Assembly: GCA_022827185.1 (NCBI GenBank)
Contig: JAJDTM010000021.1
Location: forward strand, 62,001-126,000
DNA: 64,000 nucleotides
Direction of reading: 5' to 3'
Source: Candidatus Poribacteria bacterium
GTDB lineage: Bacteria; Poribacteria; WGA-4E; WGA-3G
The position numbers were made by a program, and so were the translations under genes. Positions 9,982-19,024 of this stretch are shown here, piece after piece (position 1 is the stretch's first letter; each line of letters starts with the position of its first letter). The notes under the pieces were generated by a model, which saw only the letters and a list, made by a program, of their open reading frames with translations, ran no database searches and was not told where the DNA came from.

Positions 9982-11127
9982 CTATTCCTCTTTTTCTTTT
10001 CGCAGGAGTAGCGGTGATGTGAGGTCCCAGAGTCGGATTGTGCTGTCTTGACTACCGCTTGCAAGTGTTACGCCGTTTGGGTTGAAGACTACACTCTTGA
10101 CGGGTGCTGTGTGCCCTGTGAGGGTGGCAATTTGCGCACCGGTGGCAATATTCCAGAGTCGGATTGTGCTATCTTGACTCCCACTTGCGAGTGTCAATCC
10201 GTCTGGACTGAACGCGACACTCCACACCGTAAGTGCGTGTCCAGTCAGCACTTTTAGGGGCTGCCCTGTGGTCGTATCCCAGAGTCGGATGGTGTGGTCC
10301 CAACTCCCGCTTGCGAGGGTCTGTCCGTCCGGACTGAAAGCGACGCTGAAGACCCAATTCGTGTGTCCACTAAATGTTTTCAATTTCTCACCTGTGGCAA
10401 TATCCCACAAACGGATCGTATTTCCTGCATTGCCACTCGCTAACGTTTTCCCGTCACTACTGAAGACGACGCTGAAAATATTTTCAGTAGCCTCGGTAAG
10501 GGTTTTCAGTTTCCTACCCGTTTCTACATCCCATAGATACAGATTCCCATCCTCACTGCCGCTTGCAAGTATCTTGCTATCAGGGCTGAAAGCGACGGTA
10601 TTGACCCAATGGAAACCGTTAGGGGCATTTTCCTTCATAAATCTAAAATTCTCGCCGGTGGCAGCGTCCCACAGGCAAATCACTTCACTTTCATTGATAC
10701 CCCCTGCGATCATTCGTCCATCTGGACTGAACGCGACGCTGTTAATATCCGCAGTGAAGTTTCTCTGAAAAGCCACCCAGAAATTTTTTTCCATCTCTAT
10801 CTCCTGTCCTGTGACGGCATCCCAGAGTCGGACGGTGTTATCCCTGTCACTTGCGACTGTTGAACCGTCTGGACTGAACGCGACGCTGTGGACACCTCTC
10901 CTGATGGCTAAATCAATCGTGATGTGGGACATATCTGGGGCAGGAGTTGGTTCCATAGTGGACTTCTCCTGTTGGGTTGCATCTTCAGATTTCACTAACA
11001 CCATCTCAGCACTGCTTAACATCAAAAATGCTATCGTCACCATAGAGACGATGGTTTCCCACGGTGCTGATAGAAACCTATTTCCACTGGACGGAGTAAT
11101 CGGTTTGATACGAGGGACCTCACGCAT
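9982..11127 (-). pseudogene. WD40-repeat protein, decapitated relative of the sigma-WD40 fusion
   Basis: The 381-codon frame begins MREVPRIKPITPSSG, matching the linker ENIMQEIARIKPAAPSGG of the neighbouring sigma fusion, then has a hydrophobic stretch (about residues 25-47) and at least seven WD40 repeats (FSPDG, IRLWD). Homology continues upstream of the ATG (in-frame NLAEN, 11128-11166) and then ends before an in-frame TAG at 11212-11214. The whole sigma domain is missing. It is therefore either a pseudogene remnant or a surviving membrane-anchored propeller using the internal ATG. The WD40 part itself is intact. Confidence 0.65.
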
Positions 11128-11235
11128 GATGTTCTCCGCGAGATTCAGTGTGATCCAGAAATCGTTTATAGTATAGAGAGGATTACAAAAACTACCAATA
11201 GTTTCTGATAACTATCTTTGCTGACTGCTATTAAA

Positions 11236-12426
11236 TCACGGACACACGAACTTGCCCAGAATCTTCCGGACGGACGCGCCTGTTGCAGAAGGTAGATTCC
11301 CGGCGTTTCCGTGGAGTGTCTCATTCGCCAGAATCGCGAACGCAATCGCCTCTTTCGCATCCGCCGAGATACCGGAATTGTCCACAGATTCAACCGCTGT
11401 ATTGGCTAATAGTTCGCTAAGCCGTCGCATAATTGACTGATTGTGAACACCACCGCCGCTCACATAAAGGGTGTCTATCGGGTTCTGTTCTGTTATAAAT
11501 CGCACTATATAGTCAGTAATCGTTTGGACTGTCAACTCGGTCAGCGTCGCGATGCAGTCGTTATCTGAGAGTTTATGTTCACGACAAGCCGCCAAACATT
11601 CCATCGCATAAGTGTGTCCAAACATCTCGCGTCCAGTGGTTTTCGGAGGGGATAAGTGAAAAAACGGGTGTTTCAACCATTCATTGACGAGCGGCTGATG
11701 GGCGGTCCCTTGCGCGGCGCGCGTGCCGTCTTTATCGTAGTGTTCCGCTCCTTCCGTGATTTCCGTTATAACAGCATCAATACACATGTTACCGGGACCC
11801 GTATCCGCAGCACAGACGGAATCAAATGTTCCGTTTGCAGGCAGCACCGTGAGGTTCGCAATGCCTCCGATATTCAAGAGCCCGACTGTTTTTTCACCGT
11901 CATGAAACAGCAGATAGTCGGGGTATGATACCAACGGCGCGCCCTGCCCGCCTGCTGCCATATCTGCGACGCGAAAATCCGCTATCGTCGGAATCCCAGT
12001 TTCGTGTGCGATGACTGCAGGCTCGCCGATCTGCAAAGTTGAAGGTTTTTTAATGTTCCTTGCCGTTCGGTGAGGTAGATGGTGAATCGTTTGACCGTGT
12101 GAACCGATGAGATCAATCTCGTTAGCACGCATTCCGCTTTTTTGCAGAATGTGTTTCACCGCCTCTGCGAAGAGGTGTCCGATATAGAAATTCATCTCAC
12201 AAATATCATCAACGCGACCTGTATCAGGGTGGCAAAGGGCAAGGATACGTTGTGGCACGCCAGTTGGAAACTGAAAAGTCTCAAAAGCGAGCAGGTCTAC
12301 TGTCGTTTCCAAGCCGTATCCAGTAACTTCAACGATCGCAGCATCAATACCGTCAACGGAGGTGCCGGACATTAAACCGATAACAAGTTTTTTACCTTTC
12401 TTAAGAAGTTCAAAAAATTCTTGCAT
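11236..12426 (-). CDS. anmK: Anhydro-N-acetylmuramic acid kinase
   Basis: The 396-aa length and the N-terminal nucleotide-binding motif GLMSGTSVDGID are diagnostic of AnmK, which converts anhydro-MurNAc plus ATP to MurNAc-6-phosphate in cytoplasmic peptidoglycan recycling. DTGPGNMCID and the GGGVHNQS motif near the C-terminus also match. It is the last gene of a minus-strand cluster, 8 bp after namZ, which suggests cotranscription. A MurQ etherase, needed for the next step, is not in the window. Confidence 0.93.
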   Translation of the reverse strand: MQEFFELLKKGKKLVIGLMSGTSVDGIDAAIVEVTGYGLETTVDLLAFETFQFPTGVPQRILALCHPDTGRVDDICEMNFYIGHLFAEAVKHILQKSGMRANEIDLIGSHGQTIHHLPHRTARNIKKPSTLQIGEPAVIAHETGIPTIADFRVADMAAGGQGAPLVSYPDYLLFHDGEKTVGLLNIGGIANLTVLPANGTFDSVCAADTGPGNMCIDAVITEITEGAEHYDKDGTRAAQGTAHQPLVNEWLKHPFFHLSPPKTTGREMFGHTYAMECLAACREHKLSDNDCIATLTELTVQTITDYIVRFITEQNPIDTLYVSGGGVHNQSIMRRLSELLANTAVESVDNSGISADAKEAIAFAILANETLHGNAGNLPSATGASVRKILGKFVCP

Positions 12427-12434
12427 TTATGTTC

Positions 12435-13619
12435 CTAAGCGTAGGCGTGATATTGTGTTGCTTTGTCGCGCCACGTCTGAAGTTCTGACACCCACCGCGC
12501 CTGAATCGCATCCACTGATTCCCCATTTGACAAAGCATTTCGGAGCCAACTGTTTCCTGCTAATCTATCAAAGGGTGCCGGTAAGAAGGCAAAATGATCG
12601 CTGTATTCGGTGGTTAAAATGGATAACATCTGGAGGGCTGTCTCTATCGGTCGGAATTGCGCTCTATCGGTAATGTGGATTGCGACCCCGCCGCACGCCT
12701 GTTTCGCGTGCTTTGTGGTTTCAGCAACTGGTGCAGGTGTAAAGACAACCGGACGGAATCGAACCCCCGGCAGTTGACAGTTATTCAGCAGTGCTGCCCA
12801 CCTTTCACCATCGCACCAAGGCGCACCTATATATTCAAACGGCTTTGTCGTGCCACGTCCCTCACTCATGTTTGTGCCTTCAAACAGGCACAGCCCCGGA
12901 TAAAGCACTGCTGTTGTGAGGGTCGGCATATTCGGCGACGGCGGCACCCATTGCAAGCCTGTGTCATCGAACCACATCTCTCGTTTGTATCCCCGCATCC
13001 ATGCGACCTTTAATTGGCATGATGGTACGCGTTCCGCCTTCAACAGCATCGCCAATTCACCGATTGTTAACCCGTAACGCATCGGAATCTTATGTATCCC
13101 CACAAACGATTCAGAGCCACTTTCCAACACGGGTCCCTCTGTAGTGTTGCCCCCAATTGGGTTTGGTCGATCCGCAACAATAAACGCAATGCCGCAATCG
13201 CTGGCTGCTTCCATTCCATACAGCATAGTCGAGATGTAAGTGTAATAACGTGCACCGACATCCTGTATGTCGTAGATAAGCAGATCTATGCCTTCAAGCT
13301 GCTCCCGAGTCGGACGTATCGATCGTCCGTATAGGCTGAAAATTGGCACGTTTAATGAATTACGATCAGGTGTCTCTACACTCTTGACAGCGATACCGTC
13401 TTGGACCGCACCCCAAAGTCCATGCTCTGGCGAAAAAATCGCTGAAAGTTGACAGTCCGGTGCTTCGGCGAAAAGCCGATAGTTGCTTCGTAGCGTCGCA
13501 TCAAGTCCCGTATGGTTTGTTATAAGCCCGATGGATTTCCCACGAACCCAGTCACTTTTCTCGCTGAGCAAGACGCACAACCCCAATTCAATTTGTTGTG
13601 ATTTCACCCTGACATCCAT
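12435..13619 (-). CDS. namZ: NamZ-type exo-beta-N-acetylmuramidase (DUF1343)
   Basis: The protein (394 aa) shows the DUF1343/NamZ features: GLITNHTG near the N-terminus, FSPEHGLWGAVQDG, YDIQDVGARYYTYI and DRPNPIGG. Characterised NamZ (Bacillus YbbC) releases MurNAc from the non-reducing end of wall fragments. It lies between an AmiE-like hydrolase and anmK, the same kind of neighbourhood as the Bacillus MurNAc-salvage operon. No clear signal peptide is visible, so its compartment is uncertain. Confidence 0.88.
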   Translation of the reverse strand: MDVRVKSQQIELGLCVLLSEKSDWVRGKSIGLITNHTGLDATLRSNYRLFAEAPDCQLSAIFSPEHGLWGAVQDGIAVKSVETPDRNSLNVPIFSLYGRSIRPTREQLEGIDLLIYDIQDVGARYYTYISTMLYGMEAASDCGIAFIVADRPNPIGGNTTEGPVLESGSESFVGIHKIPMRYGLTIGELAMLLKAERVPSCQLKVAWMRGYKREMWFDDTGLQWVPPSPNMPTLTTAVLYPGLCLFEGTNMSEGRGTTKPFEYIGAPWCDGERWAALLNNCQLPGVRFRPVVFTPAPVAETTKHAKQACGGVAIHITDRAQFRPIETALQMLSILTTEYSDHFAFLPAPFDRLAGNSWLRNALSNGESVDAIQARWVSELQTWRDKATQYHAYA

Positions 13620-13719
13620 TTTTTCGTTTTTTATAGTTATCGGTTAACGGTTTTCAGTTACTTTGTTGTAGTTAACACAGTGTATCTGAATGCCACAGCA
13701 CACTAACTGATGACTGTTC

Positions 13720-14829
13720 TCACTGCGAAGCATGACAACTGAAAACCATTTCGTGGAACATCTTCCGAAATTCAATAATGCCGCGTTGGTCGGCATCAGG
13801 ATGTACCCGATTCGTCAACAAAATAGCAGCGAGTTTTCTTTTCAAACATATCCGTATTGAGGTGCCAGTAAACCCTGTATGATAAAGACACCCATCGTCT
13901 GTCACTGCCCAACCGATACAGCGACGTTCCCCTTCTGCTGAGGCAACTTGGCGCATCATATCGAGACTTTCCGGACGTAATAGGATACCGCCGTTGTCCA
14001 TTAACGCGCTACAAAACTTTCCGAGATCCGCTGACCTGGAAAAGAGACCCGCATTTCCTGAAACACCGCCGAGGAAATGCGCGTTCTCATCGTGAACTTG
14101 TCCGAGAATCACACCTTCTCGCCAATCGTAGCGTTCGTAGTTCACCATCCGCCGTTCAAAACTGTTGGAATCCTCGGTCGCCGCGCAGTTCTCATGCCAC
14201 GCTTGTGGTGGGTTGTATCGCGTCCATTCCATGCCGAGTGGCGCGAAGATCGATTCTCGCGCCAATTGATCAAGCGGTTGTTTCGTTACGGCTTCAAGCA
14301 ATGCCCCCAGCACGATGTATCCTAAGCAGCTATACACCGCCTTTTCTCCGGGTTGAGATTCCAATGCAACCTCACCCAGATAAGAAATGACATGCGCACG
14401 CGATCCTACTCGTAGATAGAGCGGTATCCATGCGGGGAGTCCTGAAGTATGTGTGAGGAGATGCGTGAGAGTGACACCTTTCTGTCTGAACGCTGGCAAG
14501 TATTTCTCAGCGGGTGTGTTAAGAAAGAGTTCGCCTTTCTCAACGAGCTGCATGCAAAGCGTCCCGATGACAATCGGTTTTGTGAGTGATGCCAAGTCAA
14601 ATAGCGTCGTGCGGAACATCGGCAGTCGTTTCGGCTTTATAGAGCGGAAACCGAACGCTGCTTGGTAAAGTGGCTTTTCATCGGTAAGAACATAAGCGAC
14701 AGCTCCCGGAAAAACCTTTTCCGCAATACTATTCTCAATGAGTGTTTTTAAATGACCTTTCGGTTCGTTTAGGTAGATTGGGGATTTTATACACATTTTC
14801 CGTATATCCGCAGTGCGCCGTTGTTGCAC
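13720..14829 (-). CDS. Beta-lactamase-family serine hydrolase (AmiE/YbbE-like)
   Basis: The 369-aa protein has the class C-type serine hydrolase fold: SxxK as SLTK (Ser about 81), a LLTHTSGLP segment, a YxN-equivalent written YSC (in YSCLGY) and a KTG-equivalent HTG in HTGFTGTS. Bacillus AmiE (YbbE), an N-acetylmuramoyl-L-alanine amidase of this fold, is encoded beside NamZ. The same adjacency here suggests wall-peptide removal. An esterase or D-aminopeptidase activity cannot be excluded. First gene of the minus-strand cluster, divergent from the cupin gene. Confidence 0.75.
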   Translation of the reverse strand: MQQRRTADIRKMCIKSPIYLNEPKGHLKTLIENSIAEKVFPGAVAYVLTDEKPLYQAAFGFRSIKPKRLPMFRTTLFDLASLTKPIVIGTLCMQLVEKGELFLNTPAEKYLPAFRQKGVTLTHLLTHTSGLPAWIPLYLRVGSRAHVISYLGEVALESQPGEKAVYSCLGYIVLGALLEAVTKQPLDQLARESIFAPLGMEWTRYNPPQAWHENCAATEDSNSFERRMVNYERYDWREGVILGQVHDENAHFLGGVSGNAGLFSRSADLGKFCSALMDNGGILLRPESLDMMRQVASAEGERRCIGWAVTDDGCLYHTGFTGTSIRICLKRKLAAILLTNRVHPDADQRGIIEFRKMFHEMVFSCHASQ

Positions 14830-14923
14830 TGCTGCGGTTCTTTGTTAGAAACTGTGAAAAAACGGCGCAGAAACTCCATATTACTGACAATTGAATCCCT
14901 CTGGCTGAATACTCCAGTTTTGG

Positions 14924-14953
14924 TTGACTACCGGCTAATTGATATGATACACT
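14924..14953 (+). promoter_or_regulatory. Candidate sigma70-type promoter for the cupin-pgi-kinase run
   Basis: TTGACT (14924-14929) and TACACT (14948-14953) are separated by 18 bp, about 60 bp before the cupin start, in the divergent region with the AmiE-like gene. Not tested. Confidence 0.4.
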
Positions 14954-15014
14954 ATCTATCGTATTTTGGTAAGCATTTTTTGATAAATAGGTGCCGTAGT
15001 TCGGAGAATAGATC

Positions 15015-15380
15015 ATGCAATTGTCCCCGAAAGAACTCCAAGAGATAACGACAGTCGAGAAACCTTGGGGTGGCTTCATACAATATGTCCTTAATCAACC
15101 TGTCACTGTCAAAATCTTAGAGATTCGCGCAGGGGAGCAGGTGAGTTATCAGTACCACCACCAGCGGAGTGAGTTATGGATCCCGCTTGATGAGGGGGCC
15201 TGCCTGAAACTTGATGGCGAGATTCAGCGTCCTAAACCGATGGAGCCTGTGTTTATTCCACAAGGCGCGAAACATCAACTCATCGGTGAATCCAAAGACT
15301 ACCGGATCCTTGAAATTTCGTTTGGACACTTTGATGAAGAAGATATCGTTCGCCTTTCGGATAAGTATGGAAGAATTTAG
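15015..15380 (+). CDS. Cupin, phosphomannose isomerase type II-like
   Basis: This 121-aa single-domain protein matches the C-terminal cupin of ManC/type II mannose-6-phosphate isomerases: VEKPWGGF, then YQYHHQRSELW with metal-ligand histidines and IPQGAKHQL with a further His. The likely role is mannose-6-phosphate/fructose-6-phosphate interconversion or binding of a related sugar. It is followed after 14 bp by glucose-6-phosphate isomerase, which fits hexose-phosphate metabolism. Confidence 0.8.
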   Translation: MQLSPKELQEITTVEKPWGGFIQYVLNQPVTVKILEIRAGEQVSYQYHHQRSELWIPLDEGACLKLDGEIQRPKPMEPVFIPQGAKHQLIGESKDYRILEISFGHFDEEDIVRLSDKYGRI

Positions 15381-15394
15381 CGGAAAGAGGTTTT

Positions 15395-16807
15395 TTGTTG
15401 GATAGAAAACTTTGTTTCTCAATTGATAACAAGACATCAGATTTTGTTTCCAAATCCCCACCCGTTACAGGGGCAGTTGATGTTAATCTGCAGAAGATTC
15501 ACGCGCAATTTGCGGGAGAAACATCAGCATCGCTTACCGAGTTAGAACAAGGACTTCGCGCTTGGACCCGCAGCCATTTCCAAGATGAGGATATTAATAA
15601 GGTCATAGCGTTAGCCACGCGTGCCCGTGAAGAATTTTCGGTATTGGTCATCATCGGTATAGGCGGCTCTGATCTGAGTGCTCGCGTCTTTCACGATTCT
15701 TTTAACCATCCGTATCATAACTTGTTATCGGTTGAAGATCGGGGTGGCGCGCCAGAAATCTATTTCACAGGTGATACCTTCGATCCACGCAAACTCGTAG
15801 GTTTGCTTGAGATGCTCAGAGCGCGGAACCTATTACAGAAAACGCTTTTCAATGTCATCAGCAAATCGGGCACAACGACCGAGACAATGGCGACACTGAT
15901 GATTATCCGCGAAACACTTAGCGATGGAAACTGGCAGCAACAGGTCCTCGCGACGACCGGACTCACCGCTAATAGCGTACTGTTCCGAATGCATAAAAAA
16001 TGTCCGTTCTACGGCGGCACACTACTTCCCGTTCCCGATGGTGTCGGCGGACGATTTTCAGCGTTTTCTCCAGTCGGCCTGTTCTTTCTCGCTATGATGG
16101 CAGGAAAAAATGAAACCTCAGAAACCCGTATCCGTACTGCATTAGAAGGCGTGCAGCAGGCGCATGAAGATTTTTACCGCCCCTGCGACTATCAAGTCAA
16201 CGTCGCCTATCACCTTGCACGATGGATACATCTCGCTGAAGTCGTTGGCGGCAAAGGTTCGATAGTTTTCTATAACTATGCCGACAATACCTGCCTCGGT
16301 GAGTGGTTTGTGCAGTTGTGTACAGAATCTATTCAAGAGCGTTGCAGGGGTCCAAACGTTATAAATGCTAAAGGCCCCACGAGTAATCACTCAATCCTCA
16401 ACGGTATCATCGCCGGTCCGAGAGATAAAGTCGTCCTATTTATCCATTGGGAGGAACTTGGAACCGATTTAGTGCTACCGAAGGATACTGAAATGGATAG
16501 GAAGTTGACCGATTTTGAAGGGTTATCTATGACGCACATGCAGACTGCCTCCTATCGCGGCACCGCCTTGGATTTTAGCGAAAACGGTGTCCCCAATGCA
16601 ACACTAACCCTCCCAAGACGGGACATCCAATCCGTTTGTCGGTTAATGCGTGTTTTGATGGATACCATCGCTGTAAAGGGCAGGCTCCAAGATTTACATC
16701 TTGACAACGATGGTGGAAATGAGTTAACATATCGCCAAGATGGTGTTGAGGGCTATAAACGGAATTTCCGAGCTTTTGCCTTGGCACCGGATATAGGCGA
16801 TCGGTAG
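15395..16807 (+). CDS. pgi: Glucose-6-phosphate isomerase
   Basis: The 470-aa protein contains the PGI signatures IGIGGSDLSARV, SKSGTTTETMA (sugar-phosphate binding) and DGVGGRFSAFSPVG. It interconverts glucose-6-phosphate and fructose-6-phosphate in the cytoplasm. The start is TTG at 15395, supported by the purine-rich GGAAAGAGG about 8 nt upstream. The next gene begins 10 bp after the stop. Confidence 0.93.
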   Translation: MLDRKLCFSIDNKTSDFVSKSPPVTGAVDVNLQKIHAQFAGETSASLTELEQGLRAWTRSHFQDEDINKVIALATRAREEFSVLVIIGIGGSDLSARVFHDSFNHPYHNLLSVEDRGGAPEIYFTGDTFDPRKLVGLLEMLRARNLLQKTLFNVISKSGTTTETMATLMIIRETLSDGNWQQQVLATTGLTANSVLFRMHKKCPFYGGTLLPVPDGVGGRFSAFSPVGLFFLAMMAGKNETSETRIRTALEGVQQAHEDFYRPCDYQVNVAYHLARWIHLAEVVGGKGSIVFYNYADNTCLGEWFVQLCTESIQERCRGPNVINAKGPTSNHSILNGIIAGPRDKVVLFIHWEELGTDLVLPKDTEMDRKLTDFEGLSMTHMQTASYRGTALDFSENGVPNATLTLPRRDIQSVCRLMRVLMDTIAVKGRLQDLHLDNDGGNELTYRQDGVEGYKRNFRAFALAPDIGDR

Positions 16808-16817
16808 ACGATTAGCG

Positions 16818-18836
16818 GTGACAAAAATGTGGAATAAGCTCTCCGCTTTAAAGTTTCATGATAAGATATTTATTGCTTACGGCTTTGTTTTCTTCGTCAT
16901 GTTTGGTGTTGTTTTTGGCAGTACCAGTTTCCTGATCCGACTTGCGTTTAAAAGGGAAATTGATGCCTATGTTGAAACGCTTCAAGGCAAGATTTCAAAC
17001 AACTACCAAGTACTCCTTAACAAAGTTCAAAAGGAGGTTCACGCTACAGCCGCTGACGAAAGACTACACCACGTCATAACACGCGGCGCGTCATCTTTGA
17101 CTTATCAGCCGACCCCCGAATTTGATCTCTTTGAGTATGGCAGGCCAGATGGGAAACTTCTACATCCTGACCTCGGTGGACGGAGAAGCACACGGACATA
17201 TCGTTCGTTAGACAACCAAGAAGGGCATATAGAGCTCAGAAATATTCCGCAACAAGGTGATCTCGGATTGCAGTTTGTCGTTCAAGCAACAGAAGCAAGT
17301 GAATGGGGGTTCGTTACAGGTGGCTACAACTTGCAAAAATGGCTGGAGACAACAACAGATATCCAGTCAGACGAGCATCCGATCTTCCTTGTCGGAAAGC
17401 TGCAAACGTCAAACGCAGCTGGCTTCAGCACTGAATCGAAGGGACTGGAACCGGAGGATTGGCTCCCGTTGAACAATGCCGCCCGACAATTGCCTCTGGA
17501 TGAGTGGGCTCAATCGTTTTCCGATCCGAAACCGCAACAGGAAGTCTTTTTACAGGGCGCAGAAGAGACAAGTGGAAGTACTTATACCGCTTCTCGGGTA
17601 ACACCGTTCCGCTCAGTCTTCGCGACGACACGTGAGGCACCACCTGTTGACTTGGTCATAGCGTATTCACATGCGCGGCAGATGAGATGGCAGCAGCAAC
17701 TCACGCTCATACTGCTTTTAAGTGGTGTCGTTGGGTTGGTGTTGGTTTATCTCATTAGTTACATTATCAGTCGGCGTATTACCCGCCCTATCGCGTTCCT
17801 CCGCCAAGGTGTGGATCATATTGCTGCAGGTAATCTTGATCATCGCGTTGTCATCCAATCGCACAATGAGATAGGACAGCTCGCAGAAGGATTCAATCAG
17901 ATGGCGCGGGACCTGAAGCTAAGTTTAGAAGAGCGCATGGCAGCGGAGCGTGCAGCAACATGGCGAGATGTCGCACGACAGGTGGCACACGAAATCAAAA
18001 ATCCGCTTTTCCCGATTCGACTGTCTGTTGAAAATCTGCAACAGGCAAAATCTAATCCTAAAGTTTTTGAGCAAATATTTAGTGAATGTACGGACACCGT
18101 TATTGAGGAAGTTGATCGTATAGGAAGGTTAATCGATGAGTTTCATCAATTTGCGAGGATGCCCAAGCCACAGAAAAAATTGAGCGATCTGAATAATATT
18201 GTGAAATCTGTTCTGACATTATACACCAGTGGTCAAGGGGCGGATCTCGGCGAAGAAGATGGCATTGCAGCAGCGATTTTAGCACATGAAGACTCCGCAG
18301 GGTCAAATCCTGCTGAGAAATTATGGCTTGAAAATATTTCCAAAATTAAAGTTGAGACAGCGTTGAAATCGATTCCGCAACTTTCTCTCGACCCTGAACA
18401 AATTGCGCAGGCACTCGGTAATCTCGTAAAAAACGCAATTGAAGCAATGCCTGATGGTGGCATACTTACAGTGAAAACCGGGTTCGTCCCAGAATCACCG
18501 CAAGGGAAACAAGCCGATCCATTGAACAACGAAAACAGTGAAGATGGCGCAGAGATAAACCCGGAAACCCCCGGCACGGTTCTATTGGAAATCCAAGACA
18601 CCGGGCACGGTATGTCCGATGAAACTATGGAGAACCTCTTTGTCCCTTATTATACAACAAAGTCGGAAACAGGTGGAACCGGGCTTGGGGTGCCGATAGT
18701 CAGAAGGATTGTCGCCGAACATAGTGCCGGGATTGATTTTCAAAGTACCGAAGGCGTAGGCACAACGGTTCGCCTCGAGCTTCCCTACAACCAAGGTAGG
18801 CAATCCGAAGAAGTTGCTATGGTACCGCAGGATTGA
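16818..18836 (+). CDS. Membrane sensor histidine kinase (NtrY-like, HAMP)
   Basis: The 672-aa protein has a first membrane span at about residues 18-38 and a large periplasmic region. A second span (about 294-316) leads into a HAMP domain (RRITRPI to FNQMARDLK), then HisKA with the phosphoacceptor His in VAHEIKNP and a HATPase with N-box NLVKNAIEAMP, G1 DTGHGM and G2 GTGLG. It most likely phosphorylates the NtrC-type regulator encoded next (19025). GTG at 16818 or ATG at 16827 could be the start. Confidence 0.9.
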   Translation: MTKMWNKLSALKFHDKIFIAYGFVFFVMFGVVFGSTSFLIRLAFKREIDAYVETLQGKISNNYQVLLNKVQKEVHATAADERLHHVITRGASSLTYQPTPEFDLFEYGRPDGKLLHPDLGGRRSTRTYRSLDNQEGHIELRNIPQQGDLGLQFVVQATEASEWGFVTGGYNLQKWLETTTDIQSDEHPIFLVGKLQTSNAAGFSTESKGLEPEDWLPLNNAARQLPLDEWAQSFSDPKPQQEVFLQGAEETSGSTYTASRVTPFRSVFATTREAPPVDLVIAYSHARQMRWQQQLTLILLLSGVVGLVLVYLISYIISRRITRPIAFLRQGVDHIAAGNLDHRVVIQSHNEIGQLAEGFNQMARDLKLSLEERMAAERAATWRDVARQVAHEIKNPLFPIRLSVENLQQAKSNPKVFEQIFSECTDTVIEEVDRIGRLIDEFHQFARMPKPQKKLSDLNNIVKSVLTLYTSGQGADLGEEDGIAAAILAHEDSAGSNPAEKLWLENISKIKVETALKSIPQLSLDPEQIAQALGNLVKNAIEAMPDGGILTVKTGFVPESPQGKQADPLNNENSEDGAEINPETPGTVLLEIQDTGHGMSDETMENLFVPYYTTKSETGGTGLGVPIVRRIVAEHSAGIDFQSTEGVGTTVRLELPYNQGRQSEEVAMVPQD

Positions 18837-18896
18837 TGCCACTGAAAACTAAAGAGGAAACGATAGATTCTCAAGAGTAGACGTATCTATCCTTAA

Positions 18897-18987
18897 TAGG
18901 ATTTACGCATCCCCCTTGCTGGCGGGGTTTGAAAACCCACCAGCAGTGCGTAGGACATCTGTTGTCATAGAAAAATGCGTAAGTCCT
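18897..18987. repeat. MITE-like element with TAGGAyTTACGCAT terminal inverted repeats, copy 1
   Basis: TAGGATTTACGCAT at 18897-18910 is inverted as ATGCGTAAGTCCT at 18975-18987 (12 of 13 paired). The interior holds a second imperfect hairpin (CTGGcGGGgTTT / AAACCCaCCAG). A second element with the same ends lies at 59058-59178. No transposase frame is inside, so any movement would need help from elsewhere. Confidence 0.6.
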
Positions 18988-19024
18988 GCTGAAGAAATAA
19001 AATACTTTGAGATAGGACAAAAGA

